Shown: piece by piece, positions 1-7,455 of the stretch
How the letters are laid out: the number at the start of each line of letters is the position of its first letter
Numbering within the stretch: position 1 is the first letter of the stretch
Assembly: GCA_028717345.1 (NCBI GenBank)
Contig: JAQUNZ010000023.1
Location: 1-33,585 of the forward strand
Length of the DNA: 33,585 nucleotides
DNA from: Candidatus Methanoperedens sp.
GTDB lineage: Archaea > Halobacteriota > Methanosarcinia > Methanosarcinales > Methanoperedenaceae
Direction: 5' to 3'
Notes under the pieces: model-generated
Seen by the model: the letters and a program-made list of their open reading frames with translations, nothing else
Told to the model about the DNA's origin: nothing
Databases searched by the model: none
Position numbers and translations under genes: made by a program

Positions 1-358
1 ATTGCTTTTTGCAGGTATAGAATACTTTGCCATCCTCGAATTCAAGTTTAACTTTGAGATTCTTTATTACCTTCTTTGATTCCAGCTCAAGCTGGTTTTC
101 CAGGTTTTCAAGGTCAAGCCTCCAGAGATATGTAAGCCATCCGCTATCCGTGTCCCTGACCCTCCGGTAAACAGCAAGCCTGTTCTCGTATAATATGAAC
201 AAAGTCCTTCTTACTATATTCAAAAGTACACCTGTCACCTCTGCTATTTTTTCATCAGTGACCTCGTTTTCAGGCATCTTTTCGACAACTTTAAATCCTT
301 CTTCACCTACAAGATTTATAAAATACCCTCTGATAACAGGATCATTTGAATTAACCAA
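1..358 (-). CDS. tfe: Transcription factor E alpha subunit (TFE), 3' end outside window
   Basis: The minus strand is open from 358 to the window edge and gives about 119 residues. They match the N-terminal winged-helix domain of archaeal TFE/TFIIE-alpha, which helps open the promoter with TBP, TFB and RNA polymerase. Recognisable parts are the helix around VTDEKIAEVTGVLLNIVRR, the turn with YENRLAVYRRVRDTDSGW, and the start of the coiled linker (LENLENQLELESKK). The C-terminal zinc ribbon should lie beyond base 1. The start is TTG at 358, chosen because an AGGTGAT ribosome binding site lies about five bases upstream and the family motif NDPVIRGY follows. It is the last gene seen of the minus-strand operon, 36 bases after the ATP-grasp gene. 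The family call is firm; the exact start is likely. Confidence 0.9.
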   Translation of the reverse strand, partial: MVNSNDPVIRGYFINLVGEEGFKVVEKMPENEVTDEKIAEVTGVLLNIVRRTLFILYENRLAVYRRVRDTDSGWLTYLWRLDLENLENQLELESKKVIKNLKVKLEFEDGKVFYTCKKQ

Positions 359-394
359 AAAATATCACCTATCTATTTTAGCTTTAATACGTCA

Positions 395-1495
395 TTAAAC
401 TTCCGTTAGCCCTCTTATATACTGTGCAGATCTTTCAACTTTTTCTAGCGCCATTTCTCTCGTTCTCCCGGTTTCAAGCAGGGTGGTCAATGGCTCATCT
501 TCCCTGGCAGTCCATCCCTTTTCAGGAATATCTGCAGCGCGTCCCATCTTCATACACTTCATAAGCTTATTGAACAATCGCTCATTTACCTTGATTATAT
601 TACCAGCATACAGGATGTTCCTGACAGCGAAACGCTTATGCTTTCCAGGTTTTGGAAGTTTGCCTGAAAACGATCTAACATGCGCATCAAAGACATTTAT
701 CCCGCAAGAAAGCTCTATCGTATCCAGGCTTCCCTGGAAGCGCGGATTGACTTCTATCGCAACAATGCCCTTTTCTGTCTGGATAAAATCAACGCCATTA
801 GAGCCTTTAAGCCCGAAATCAAGCGATATCTGTTCAGAATATTTTATCATCTCATTCTTAAACTGCGTAACAAAAGGCGTAACATTCCCGCAGTAAGCAA
901 AAGGCAACCTCGTAAGACCGGGGGTCCCTATCAATTGTTCGTTCAGGGCTATAACACATGCATTATCTCCAGCCCCTATTATAGATGCGCTGCACGGGAT
1001 ACCATTCACAAATTCCTGTGCTATGAATTCCCTGGCATCAGGTCTTGATTGGATTGCAGCAAGCTCATCTTCATCATTCACTGTAAAATTCCGCATTCCC
1101 CCTGAGCCGCATTTTGGTTTTATCATCAGCGGTAACTTTAACCCTTCTGCCTTAGAAAGTTCCTCTGTTTCAGGATGAGGTATCCCCATAGTCTGGAGTT
1201 TCTTTGCAAGTCTTAATTTATCATTCACTTCTTCAGATACTTCAATTCTATTTCCCAGGACGTTTTCAAATTTCAATCTTTCAAAGCCAGTCCCCAGGAT
1301 CACTCCATCTATTTCCCCGAATGACAGGGCAAGTTCGTATATCCTGCTATCGGCATGCTCAAGATGCAAGGCAGAATCCGCACACAGCCGCATGTCAATA
1401 TCACAGAAATTATCAATACTAAAAACCGTGTATCCAGCCCTTTTTGCAGAGCATACTATGCTGCGTGTGCTGTTGCCTATCACAAGGATCTTCAT
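395..1495 (-). CDS. ATP-grasp superfamily carboligase-like protein (COG2232 type)
   Basis: This 366-residue cytoplasmic protein has an N-terminal Rossmann-like subdomain (MKILVIGNSTRSIVCSAKRAGY), then the ATP-grasp fold: MIKPKCGSGGMRNF (about 125-138) for the phosphate-binding loop and IAIEVNPRFQGSLDTIE (about 263-279) with the metal-binding Glu and Asn. ATP-grasp enzymes join a carboxylate to an amine or thiol using ATP. The substrate here is not known. I recall relatives of this type beside TFE and Trm56 in other methanogens, which would suggest a link to RNA modification or cofactor work, but that is memory plus inference. The start ATG overlaps the stop of the Trm56 gene in an ATGA arrangement, so the two are translationally coupled. 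Confidence 0.8.
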   Translation of the reverse strand: MKILVIGNSTRSIVCSAKRAGYTVFSIDNFCDIDMRLCADSALHLEHADSRIYELALSFGEIDGVILGTGFERLKFENVLGNRIEVSEEVNDKLRLAKKLQTMGIPHPETEELSKAEGLKLPLMIKPKCGSGGMRNFTVNDEDELAAIQSRPDAREFIAQEFVNGIPCSASIIGAGDNACVIALNEQLIGTPGLTRLPFAYCGNVTPFVTQFKNEMIKYSEQISLDFGLKGSNGVDFIQTEKGIVAIEVNPRFQGSLDTIELSCGINVFDAHVRSFSGKLPKPGKHKRFAVRNILYAGNIIKVNERLFNKLMKCMKMGRAADIPEKGWTAREDEPLTTLLETGRTREMALEKVERSAQYIRGLTEV

Positions 1496-2019
1496 TTTTC
1501 CCTGACCTCTTTTCCCCTGCTCTTCGGGACTATCTCAACCTCACCGCCGCTAAACTGCGATTTCAGAGGTTCAGTGCCTGAGGCTGCTGCCAGCCTGTCA
1601 AGAACTATTGCAAGCGCTGCGACCTCGGAGTGCGGCTGGTTTCCAGCAGCTACGTTCCAGTCGGCAAGCGTATAAAGTTCTGGCGGTACTTTTTCTGCAC
1701 CCACAACGACCAGAAGATCATCGGTAACGATCTCATTTATCACATCAGGAAGATTGACACCATACATGGTAAGATGAAGCACCTTGCCCCCGCTTTCCTT
1801 CCATTTTCTTATCTCGTTCTTCCAGTTCGTGATCCTGCGCACATAAAATGTTCCGCCCCATCTCCGGGCAACTTCGATTATGCTTTTCTCTATGCCGCTG
1901 TCATCAGAATGAAGAAGCATACCTTCTGCCCCCAGAGCGCGCGCTGTCAATGCCACATGGGTCGTGATCCGCTGGTCTCTCTGGATGCGGTGCCCGAGTC
2001 TTAATATTACAGTTCTCAT
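1492..2019 (-). CDS. trm56: tRNA (cytidine-56-2'-O)-methyltransferase Trm56
   Basis: This 175-residue protein matches archaeal Trm56, which uses SAM to methylate the ribose of C56 in the tRNA T-loop. The N-terminal strand and helix read VILRLGHRIQRDQRITTHV. The SPOUT trefoil-knot region carries LLVVVGAEKVPPELYTLADWNVA and GNQPHSEVAALAIVLDRL, the family signature for SAM binding. The length is near the normal 175-180. It starts three bases after the stop of the upstream nuclease gene and overlaps the next gene by four bases, so it sits in the middle of one operon with the nuclease, an ATP-grasp protein and TFE. Confidence 0.9.
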   Translation of the reverse strand: MRTVILRLGHRIQRDQRITTHVALTARALGAEGMLLHSDDSGIEKSIIEVARRWGGTFYVRRITNWKNEIRKWKESGGKVLHLTMYGVNLPDVINEIVTDDLLVVVGAEKVPPELYTLADWNVAAGNQPHSEVAALAIVLDRLAAASGTEPLKSQFSGGEVEIVPKSRGKEVREK

Positions 2020-2022
2020 AAT

Positions 2023-3261
2023 TCAGATATAAATGTTCTCCCCATTGATAGGGGCTTTTGATTCTACGCCTATTTCTTCTGTTATCCATTCTGCAAAACC
2101 CTGCGTATTATCCCCGTGGACAGGGAAGACAGTTTCAGTGCCGTTATCACAGAATTGTTTAACAAGTTCCTTTAACTGTGTATCCCCGCAGTGAGCTGAA
2201 AAATCATACAGTTCGAGCCTGCATTTCAAGTGAAATATCCTGTTTCTATCCTCAATATAACCGCTCTCTACCGCTGTTCGTCCGTTCGTGCCTTCTGCCT
2301 GGTAACCTGTCAGGTGGATCTTGGATTTTGCATCGTCATATATCTCGCTCAGATAGTACAACACAGGACCGCCATTTAACATGCCTGCGCTTGTGACTAT
2401 GATACATGGCTCTTTGATCAGATCCTTTCGCTGCTCGGTTTCAATGATATTTGATGATGTAAAAACACCATTTAACCGGTCAATGTCCCGGATGTATTCA
2501 GGCGCTCTTTTCATGATGCTGAAAACATCCGTGCCCATGCCGTCAACATATGCATGAAGCCCGTGCTTTTTTAGTATGAGCATTATTTCCTGCGTCCGTC
2601 CTATGCTGAAAGCCGGTATTATCGCTTTTCCTCCATTCTCAACGGTCTCTTTTATGGACTCGATAAAACGCCTTTCAAGTAGAGCCCTGGGCGTATGGTC
2701 TTTTCCGAAATATGTGCTCTCAGTAAGAAGAATATCGCTCCTGGGATAATCAGTGTCAGCCCCATTTAAGAGTTCGGTCTGGATTGTGTTTATGTCCCCT
2801 GTGTAAAAAAGGCTCTGCTTATCTTTTTCAAGATATACTGAAGATGAGCCGGGAATATGACCTGCATCATAAAAACATACATTAAAACCAGATGTCTCAA
2901 ATTCTTCCCTGTAATTCACAGGTCTGGCTCTTCGTTCAAAATCCTGGATCTCTTCGTTATAATACGGTATGTTGTGCCCCTTTTTCTCAGAGATATTAAG
3001 TGTGTCCCTTGCAAGAAGCCCTGCCAGCTTTGCAGTGATACTTGTTGAGTATATTTCAGGTTCAAGGTCCATGAGATTGGGCACAAGCCCGCAGTGGTCC
3101 AGGTGCCCGTGTGAGATTATCAGAGTCTTTGGACGAAGCCCGTTTTTGGGATAGCTCGGGGGGTCGGTGGGCTTGATGCCGTAATCAAGGAGCAGCTCTT
3201 CATTTATGATAAAAGCAGACCTTCCAACTTCTCCTGCCCCTCCTAAAAATCTTATATTAAT
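2023..3261 (-). CDS. Beta-CASP metallo-beta-lactamase ribonuclease (aCPSF2/COG1236-like), probable ATT start
   Basis: The protein is a metal-dependent RNA nuclease of the beta-CASP group without an N-terminal KH domain. Counting from ATT at 3261 it has 412 residues. The metal site is H51-G-H53-L-D55-H56, then DAGHIPGS near 135 and YTGDIN near 155. The beta-CASP part has AFSIGRTQE near 216-224, then SAHCGD and PVHGD near the C-terminus. An ordinary-start call at GTG 3084 would remove the first 59 residues, including the whole HxHxDH motif, so it is wrong. Upstream of 3261 there is an in-frame stop 9 bases away and no ATG, GTG or TTG in frame. The ATT sits seven bases after GAGG and gives the family-typical N-terminus NIRFLGGAGEVGRS. 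The protein probably processes or degrades RNA ends. Confidence 0.88.
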   Translation of the reverse strand: MNIRFLGGAGEVGRSAFIINEELLLDYGIKPTDPPSYPKNGLRPKTLIISHGHLDHCGLVPNLMDLEPEIYSTSITAKLAGLLARDTLNISEKKGHNIPYYNEEIQDFERRARPVNYREEFETSGFNVCFYDAGHIPGSSSVYLEKDKQSLFYTGDINTIQTELLNGADTDYPRSDILLTESTYFGKDHTPRALLERRFIESIKETVENGGKAIIPAFSIGRTQEIMLILKKHGLHAYVDGMGTDVFSIMKRAPEYIRDIDRLNGVFTSSNIIETEQRKDLIKEPCIIVTSAGMLNGGPVLYYLSEIYDDAKSKIHLTGYQAEGTNGRTAVESGYIEDRNRIFHLKCRLELYDFSAHCGDTQLKELVKQFCDNGTETVFPVHGDNTQGFAEWITEEIGVESKAPINGENIYI

Positions 3262-3330
3262 GTTATCGCCTCATATTATTTTCTTGTTCGACGGTATATT
3301 CGTGTCTAAGTTAATTAATTTTTATGCAGT

Positions 3331-3357
3331 TTTTAACTTGACAAAGTCAAGTTAAAA
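3331..3357. promoter_or_regulatory. Perfect 12-bp inverted repeat in the mtd / nuclease divergent promoter region
   Basis: The arm TTTTAACTTGAC (3331-3342) is repeated as its exact reverse complement at 3346-3357, around the spacer AAA. It lies 64 bases before the mtd start and 70 bases from the divergent nuclease start. A T/A-rich element at 3311-3325 could serve as a TATA box in either direction, which would put the repeat across the expected mtd transcription start. It could be an operator for a dimeric regulator or a hairpin at the 5' end of the mtd message. The symmetry is directly seen; the role is inferred. Confidence 0.6.
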
Positions 3358-3420
3358 ATGCCAGAACAATTTCAAAAACCTTATAACCATATCAAACGAA
3401 TCTCGACATGTGATCAAAAT

Positions 3421-4248
3421 ATGGTCGTTAAAGTAGGTTTTATAAAACTTGGAAACCTTGGGACCTCACAGGTAATTGATCTTTTACTTGATGAGATCGC
3501 AGCAAGAGAGGGAATTGCAGTGCGCGTATTCGGAACTGGCGCAAAGATGGGAAAAGACGAGGCAGCGGAAACGGCATCCTTCAAGAACTGGAAGCCTGAT
3601 TTCGTGGTCATGATAAGCCCCAACTCAAGCGCGCCAGGACCAACCGCGGCGCGGGATGTCTGGAAGGATACGCCAACAATAGTGGTATCGGATGGCCCGA
3701 CAAAGAAAGAGGACAGGGAAAAGCTGGAGCAGGCTGGATTCGGCTATATCATTCTGCCTGTTGACCCGCTTATTGGCGCAAAGAGAGAGTTCCTTGACCC
3801 CGTTGAAATGGTATCGTTCAACAGCGATGCAGCTAAGATATTATCAGTATGCGGTCCGATCAGGCTCGTTCAGACCGAGATCGATAAGGTTATTGATCTG
3901 GTAGCAGCAGGCACAAAACCCCTTGCTCTCCCCAAGATACTTGGAAAGCCGGAGAAATGCGTGGAAAGCGCGGGATTTACCAATCCATATGCAAAAGCAA
4001 AGGCGCTTGCGGCACTCCACATAGCCACAAAAGTCGCAGAAATTGACTTTCCGGCGTGTTTTGTCCTGAAAGAGGTTGACCAGATAGCAACAACGGCAGC
4101 GGCAGGACATGAAGCCATGCGCGCGGCAGCGAGGCTTGCGGATGAGGCGCGTGAGATGGAGAAAGCCAATGACTCTGTCTTAAGGAAACCACACGCAAAA
4201 GATGGAAGACTTCTGACAAAGACAAAATTGCTGGATAAACCCCAGTAA
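3421..4248 (+). CDS. mtd: F420-dependent methylene-tetrahydromethanopterin dehydrogenase
   Basis: The product (275 residues) interconverts methenyl- and methylene-tetrahydromethanopterin with coenzyme F420 as hydride carrier, a core cytoplasmic step of methanogenesis and of reverse methanogenesis. Family hallmarks are the N-terminus VVKVGFIKLGNLGTSQVIDL, the block SPNSSAPGPTAARD, GAKREFLDPVEM, NPYAKAKALAALHIA and the C-terminal NDSVLRKPHAKDGRLL. The frame is open back to an ATG at 3358, but that adds 21 residues absent from the family. ATG 3421 gives the usual N-terminus and has GTGATC, a good anti-16S match, five bases upstream. The gene is monocistronic, with a strong hairpin after its stop, and is divergent from the nuclease-TFE operon. 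Confidence 0.96.
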   Translation: MVVKVGFIKLGNLGTSQVIDLLLDEIAAREGIAVRVFGTGAKMGKDEAAETASFKNWKPDFVVMISPNSSAPGPTAARDVWKDTPTIVVSDGPTKKEDREKLEQAGFGYIILPVDPLIGAKREFLDPVEMVSFNSDAAKILSVCGPIRLVQTEIDKVIDLVAAGTKPLALPKILGKPEKCVESAGFTNPYAKAKALAALHIATKVAEIDFPACFVLKEVDQIATTAAAGHEAMRAAARLADEAREMEKANDSVLRKPHAKDGRLLTKTKLLDKPQ

Positions 4249-4249
4249 C

Positions 4250-4281
4250 TTTTTTTTAAAGGAAGTGTTTTTCACTTCCTT
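4250..4281. terminator. T-tract plus 9-bp hairpin between convergent mtd and aIF1 genes
   Basis: Directly after the mtd stop there is an eight-base T run (4250-4257), then AAGGAAGTG (4259-4267), a TTTTT loop and the exact complement CACTTCCTT (4273-4281), then another T run at 4285-4291. Archaeal termination mainly uses T tracts, and this element sits between two converging genes, so it may stop transcription from both sides. Confidence 0.65.
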
Positions 4282-4300
4282 CTGATTTTTTAAAACCAAT

Positions 4301-4609
4301 TCACATTTTGATCTGTTCAGGAGTGAAGCCTTTCTTGATCAGGACATCCTTCATCCTGTTCTTATGGTTTCCCTGAAGCTCGATAACATTATCTTTAATT
4401 GTTCCACCGCATGCGAATTTTGACTTAAGATAACTTGTCAATTCCTGCAGGTTGATCTCACCAGGGTTTAAACCCTCTATCACGGTGACCTCTTTTTTGT
4501 ATTTTCTCGTATCTACTTTGATCACGATTCGCTGCTGTTCTTTTGCCACTTCTTCGCAAATGCAAAGCTCTTTTGGCAATCCACACACGGTGCACATTTC
4601 TGAACTCAT
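4301..4609 (-). CDS. Translation initiation factor aIF1 (SUI1 family)
   Basis: This 102-residue protein matches archaeal SUI1/eIF1, which binds the small ribosomal subunit near the P site and guards start-codon choice. The core reads [33 protein letters not shown] and ends with [11 protein letters not shown], both family signatures. The N-terminus holds four cysteines, C6, C9, C16 and C18, in a knuckle-like arrangement ([13 protein letters not shown]) seen in many archaeal members. It faces mtd tail to tail. The neighbouring presence of genes with unusual start codons is worth noting because this factor controls start-codon stringency. Confidence 0.94.
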   Translation of the reverse strand: MSSEMCTVCGLPKELCICEEVAKEQQRIVIKVDTRKYKKEVTVIEGLNPGEINLQELTSYLKSKFACGGTIKDNVIELQGNHKNRMKDVLIKKGFTPEQIKM

Positions 4610-4664
4610 TTGTTAGGTTAATCCTCCAATCTTATATTACTCAAGAGTATTATATAGCTTCTTG

Positions 4665-5021
4665 ATGCTTCATACAATAAAATATAACAGCCTCGAAATA
4701 GCGAGGAATATCGAAACATGCAGGACAAAAATTAGCCAGATGTTCGGTTTGATGTTCCGAAGCAGTATCCCGTCTGATTATGCTACGATATTCGTCATGA
4801 AAAAACCATCATCGGTTGGGATACATATGCTCTTTATGCGTTTCCCAATAGACGTTATTTTTTTAGATGAGGAAAAAAATATCATCGGACTGTCGCATCT
4901 TAAGCCATGGACAGGGCATAGTTCAATGAAGAATGTAAAGTATGTGATCGAAACAAATCCTGGCGCGATAGGGAAATATAAATTATCCATTGGCGGTAAG
5001 ATGGAATTTGAGGATGTTTGA
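4665..5021 (+). CDS. DUF192 family protein
   Basis: This is a 118-residue cytoplasmic protein. The DUF192 pattern is clear: GLMFRSSIPSDYATIFVM, then MRFPIDVIFLDEEKNIIG, and a closing VIETNPGAIGKYKLSIGGKM. The family is a small beta-rich fold of unknown biochemical function. The ATG at 4665 is preceded by an in-frame TTG at 4662; ATG is preferred. It ends six bases before the endA start, so the two are likely co-transcribed. I see no signal peptide, although many bacterial members are exported. Confidence 0.85.
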   Translation: MLHTIKYNSLEIARNIETCRTKISQMFGLMFRSSIPSDYATIFVMKKPSSVGIHMLFMRFPIDVIFLDEEKNIIGLSHLKPWTGHSSMKNVKYVIETNPGAIGKYKLSIGGKMEFEDV

Positions 5022-5027
5022 GATAAT

Positions 5028-6074
5028 ATGACGTTATCAGGCGAATTAAAAGGAACTGTTGTGATAACAGGGAAACAGGGGATCGAAGAATTACATAGAA
5101 CAAGTTTTTACGGACGTCCGAGGGGTGATAATCTTGAGCTTTCCCTGGCAGAGTGCGCCTATCTTATTTACATGAAAAAGATCAATGTTCAATGCGATGG
5201 AGAAGAACTTGATTTTGAAAGGTTCTTTATCAAAGCATCAAACATTGTTAAGAATTTTGAGCTTTTCTATATCGTTTATAAAGACCTCAGGGGGCGTGGA
5301 TATTATGTCCAGCCATCTGATATAGGTTTCAGGGTATATCCCCGCGGAGGGCATCCCGGTAAGGGTCCAGCTGAATTTCTGGTATTTGTTACTTCAGAGA
5401 GGATACCACTTTTACTAACTGATATGAAAAAGCATCTTGACAATTCGGATAATAAAAAGAAACGTCTTATCCTTGCTATTGTTGATGAAGAAAGCGACAT
5501 CACCCACTATGAAGTAAGAAAGCTTACGCCGTCAGGAAGCTCTGTTTTTCCCCATGGAAATCTTCATTCTGCCGTAACACTGCTTGAGGATAGATGCATG
5601 GTCTGGGAACCTGAGAGTTCAAAAATGCTTCATAAAGAGGGTTTTTTTGGAAAGCCCATGGATGAAGGTCATCTGCAGCTATCGCTTATTGAATCATGTT
5701 ATCTCATGAACTGCGGGGTTCTAAAAATCGAAAAGCGCAACCATGAAAAACTGGATTTTGCAAAATTCTCGGAAATCGCCGCAAGGATCGAATCAGATTT
5801 CATGATAAAATATAAAGTATATGAAATGTTGAGGAACAGCGGTCTTGTCCCCAAGACCGGATTCAAGTTCGGGACGCATTTTCGTGTTTACAAAAGTTTT
5901 GATTCGATATCACATTCAGATTATCTTGTTCATGCTATTTCGCATGACCACATTTTTTCACTCCAGCAGGTCTCGCGCGCGGTCAGGCTTGCCAATAGTG
6001 TTAAAAAAGAGATGATATATGCAGTTGTAAGTGACAAAATTGATTTTATTGCAATAGGAAGAATGCGGTTGTAA
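5028..6074 (+). CDS. endA: tRNA-splicing endonuclease EndA, two-repeat (alpha2) form
   Basis: EndA cuts bulge-helix-bulge introns out of precursor tRNAs. At 348 residues this is the duplicated form that works as a homodimer, as in Archaeoglobus, rather than the short homotetramer form. The C-terminal repeat carries the catalytic set: Y288 in GTHFRVY, H296 in HSDYLVH, and K326 or K327 in ANSVKKEM. The N-terminal repeat keeps the same layout (LSLAECAYLIYMKK, GFRVYPRGG, FLVFV) but lacks the His, so it is structural. The matching motif LSLIESCYLMN marks the start of the second repeat. A small hairpin follows the stop codon. Confidence 0.93.
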   Translation: MTLSGELKGTVVITGKQGIEELHRTSFYGRPRGDNLELSLAECAYLIYMKKINVQCDGEELDFERFFIKASNIVKNFELFYIVYKDLRGRGYYVQPSDIGFRVYPRGGHPGKGPAEFLVFVTSERIPLLLTDMKKHLDNSDNKKKRLILAIVDEESDITHYEVRKLTPSGSSVFPHGNLHSAVTLLEDRCMVWEPESSKMLHKEGFFGKPMDEGHLQLSLIESCYLMNCGVLKIEKRNHEKLDFAKFSEIAARIESDFMIKYKVYEMLRNSGLVPKTGFKFGTHFRVYKSFDSISHSDYLVHAISHDHIFSLQQVSRAVRLANSVKKEMIYAVVSDKIDFIAIGRMRL

Positions 6075-6090
6075 TGATGAAAAATCATCA
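6075..6090. terminator. Small hairpin after endA
   Basis: TGATGA and TCATCA form a perfect six-base stem with an AAAA loop one base after the endA stop. The gene on the other strand ends 22 bases further on. It is a weak candidate for a shared terminator or mRNA 3' end structure. Confidence 0.35.
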
Positions 6091-6111
6091 CTACAGCCGA
6101 AAAAATAATTT

Positions 6112-6312
6112 TCAATCTTCTTTCTTCTTGCGTTTTACTGCTTTCTCAAGCTTCTTTGCCCACATGTCCTCAACCTGTGTATATTCACATTCAAGGTAAT
6201 GTGTCACTGCTTTTGCCAGAGCATCCTTTGTGCTCGTCTCGCCTGTCTTTTCTTTCAGCGCATCGATATCATCGACTGTAAGAACTGTCTGCGCATGCAT
6301 TATTTTAGCCAT
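6112..6312 (-). CDS. Small ribbon-helix-helix-like protein (DUF5371-like)
   Basis: This 66-residue protein reads like a ribbon-helix-helix fold: a short strand (MHAQTVLT), a helix (VDDIDALKEKTGE), a turn and a second helix (STKDALAKAVTHYLECEY), followed by a charged tail rich in lysine. I recall it as the archaeal DUF5371 family of Methanosarcinales, without a known function. DNA binding is inferred from the fold pattern only. The start ATG has AGGAGGTAA-like sequence just upstream on the minus strand (6316-6324). A shorter relative lies at 14276-14434. A cluster of purine/pyrimidine-rich sequence separates it from the surface-protein gene upstream. Confidence 0.75.
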   Translation of the reverse strand: MAKIMHAQTVLTVDDIDALKEKTGETSTKDALAKAVTHYLECEYTQVEDMWAKKLEKAVKRKKKED

Positions 6313-6391
6313 TTTACCTCCTACTTAAATAAAGCGATGCCGTAAAGTTACGGCCCCACCTTTTACATACCTCATCATCATAGGATACTAT

Positions 6392-7372
6392 TTAAACGTT
6401 ACGCAAAAGATTTCGAGATAATAACGTTATCAGCAGTGCAAACCCAAAAATATATGCTTCAAAACCAGGGGTTTTTACGGTAGCTTTCGGAGCCGCTTTT
6501 GCAGTAGAGCCAGTCAGGTTGTTTTCCGCCCTGTTAAGCTCATCATTGGCATATCCCGCATATTGTAAAGCTACTGAATAATCTTTTCCACCGAAAGAGG
6601 CGAATGCCTTGTTATTATTTTCATTTGCGCTTGCAAGATAGTTTTCAGCATCCTGTACTATTTTGCCCGCATCTTTTGCATTCTTTATGTCTGCCTTCAA
6701 TTTCCGCGCCCTGTCATCATTACCAACTATTTTAGCAAGAACATCGGAATATGCTGATTTGATGCGAATGGTGTCGCCAATGTGCAGTTTCTCAGGCGTC
6801 CATGTAGGTACCATGCGACCGTACTGGAACAAATTCCTGAACGGATCAGGCTGCACTGATATCAGCTCATATGATTTTGGAAGAAACACCTGGGCTCTGA
6901 TATCGGCATCAGTTGGGATGGATATATCAATCTTTTTCCCAGAAACAATAGCCTGCGGAGCATTCACCAGTATATCCAGGGAATAATCCGAACCTTCTTT
7001 AACTGCCATGTTCCCGGCAGTGAAACCAATCCGACCGCTCCATTTATCTCCGGGTTTTACAGATTGATTGAAATTAAGTTCGATCTTAGTTCCTCCTGAT
7101 ACAGCCTGCTGCTGATCCGTCTGACCATAAGAACTGAACGTGTGGGAAAAATCGTATATCATAGTCACTTTTGAAGACAGGACGATAAACGAAATACCAT
7201 CAAGAGGCAAAGAGCCAGCATTCTGTATCTCAACCTGTATGACCTCTTCAACAAGACCACTTTCATCAAGAGTAACATTCAACACCCATCTGGTAAGGGA
7301 CACTTCGCCCGCTGATGCAGGGTAAGCAGCCAGCAGCAGAATTAAGAAATAGACTAATATCTTTTTCAGCAT
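6392..7372 (-). CDS. Secreted PGF-CTERM surface protein of unknown function
   Basis: The protein has 326 residues from ATG 7372. An N-terminal signal peptide (MLKKILVYFLILLLAAYPASA) is followed by a beta-rich domain (EVSLTRWVLNVTLDESGLVEEVIQVEIQNAG and on), a helical stretch rich in Asn and Ala (about 220-290), and a C-terminus TPGFEAYIFGFALLITLLSRN. That end matches the PGF-CTERM sorting signal, which archaeosortase A processes to attach a lipid. The protein is therefore expected on the outer cell face. The longer start at 7399 adds nine residues before a clean signal peptide and is less likely. The helical region precedes the membrane anchor like a stalk. I do not recognise the domain. Confidence 0.85.
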   Translation of the reverse strand: MLKKILVYFLILLLAAYPASAGEVSLTRWVLNVTLDESGLVEEVIQVEIQNAGSLPLDGISFIVLSSKVTMIYDFSHTFSSYGQTDQQQAVSGGTKIELNFNQSVKPGDKWSGRIGFTAGNMAVKEGSDYSLDILVNAPQAIVSGKKIDISIPTDADIRAQVFLPKSYELISVQPDPFRNLFQYGRMVPTWTPEKLHIGDTIRIKSAYSDVLAKIVGNDDRARKLKADIKNAKDAGKIVQDAENYLASANENNNKAFASFGGKDYSVALQYAGYANDELNRAENNLTGSTAKAAPKATVKTPGFEAYIFGFALLITLLSRNLLRNV

Positions 7373-7455
7373 GGTTTTTTCACAGATAATATAGAACATT
7401 CATAATTAATATCCTTTGCGCTGGGTAATCATTAAGTAGTTTCCACCACAATAAA

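Noticed and set aside
483-1048. Open frames on the plus strand opposite the ATP-grasp gene
   Set aside because: Their translations have no family resemblance, while the minus-strand frame has a complete ATP-grasp pattern.
3336-3360. TTGACA followed by an A/T-rich stretch, like a bacterial -35 and -10 promoter
   Set aside because: All surrounding genes are archaeal and use TATA-type promoters; the TTGACA is simply part of the inverted repeat.
3358-3420. N-terminal 21-residue extension of mtd from ATG 3358
   Set aside because: The family begins at VVKVGFIKLGN, and a good ribosome binding site lies before ATG 3421.
6074-6090. A C/D box small RNA starting with ATGATGA
   Set aside because: No D box (CTGA) at a suitable distance downstream; the sequence is explained by a short hairpin.
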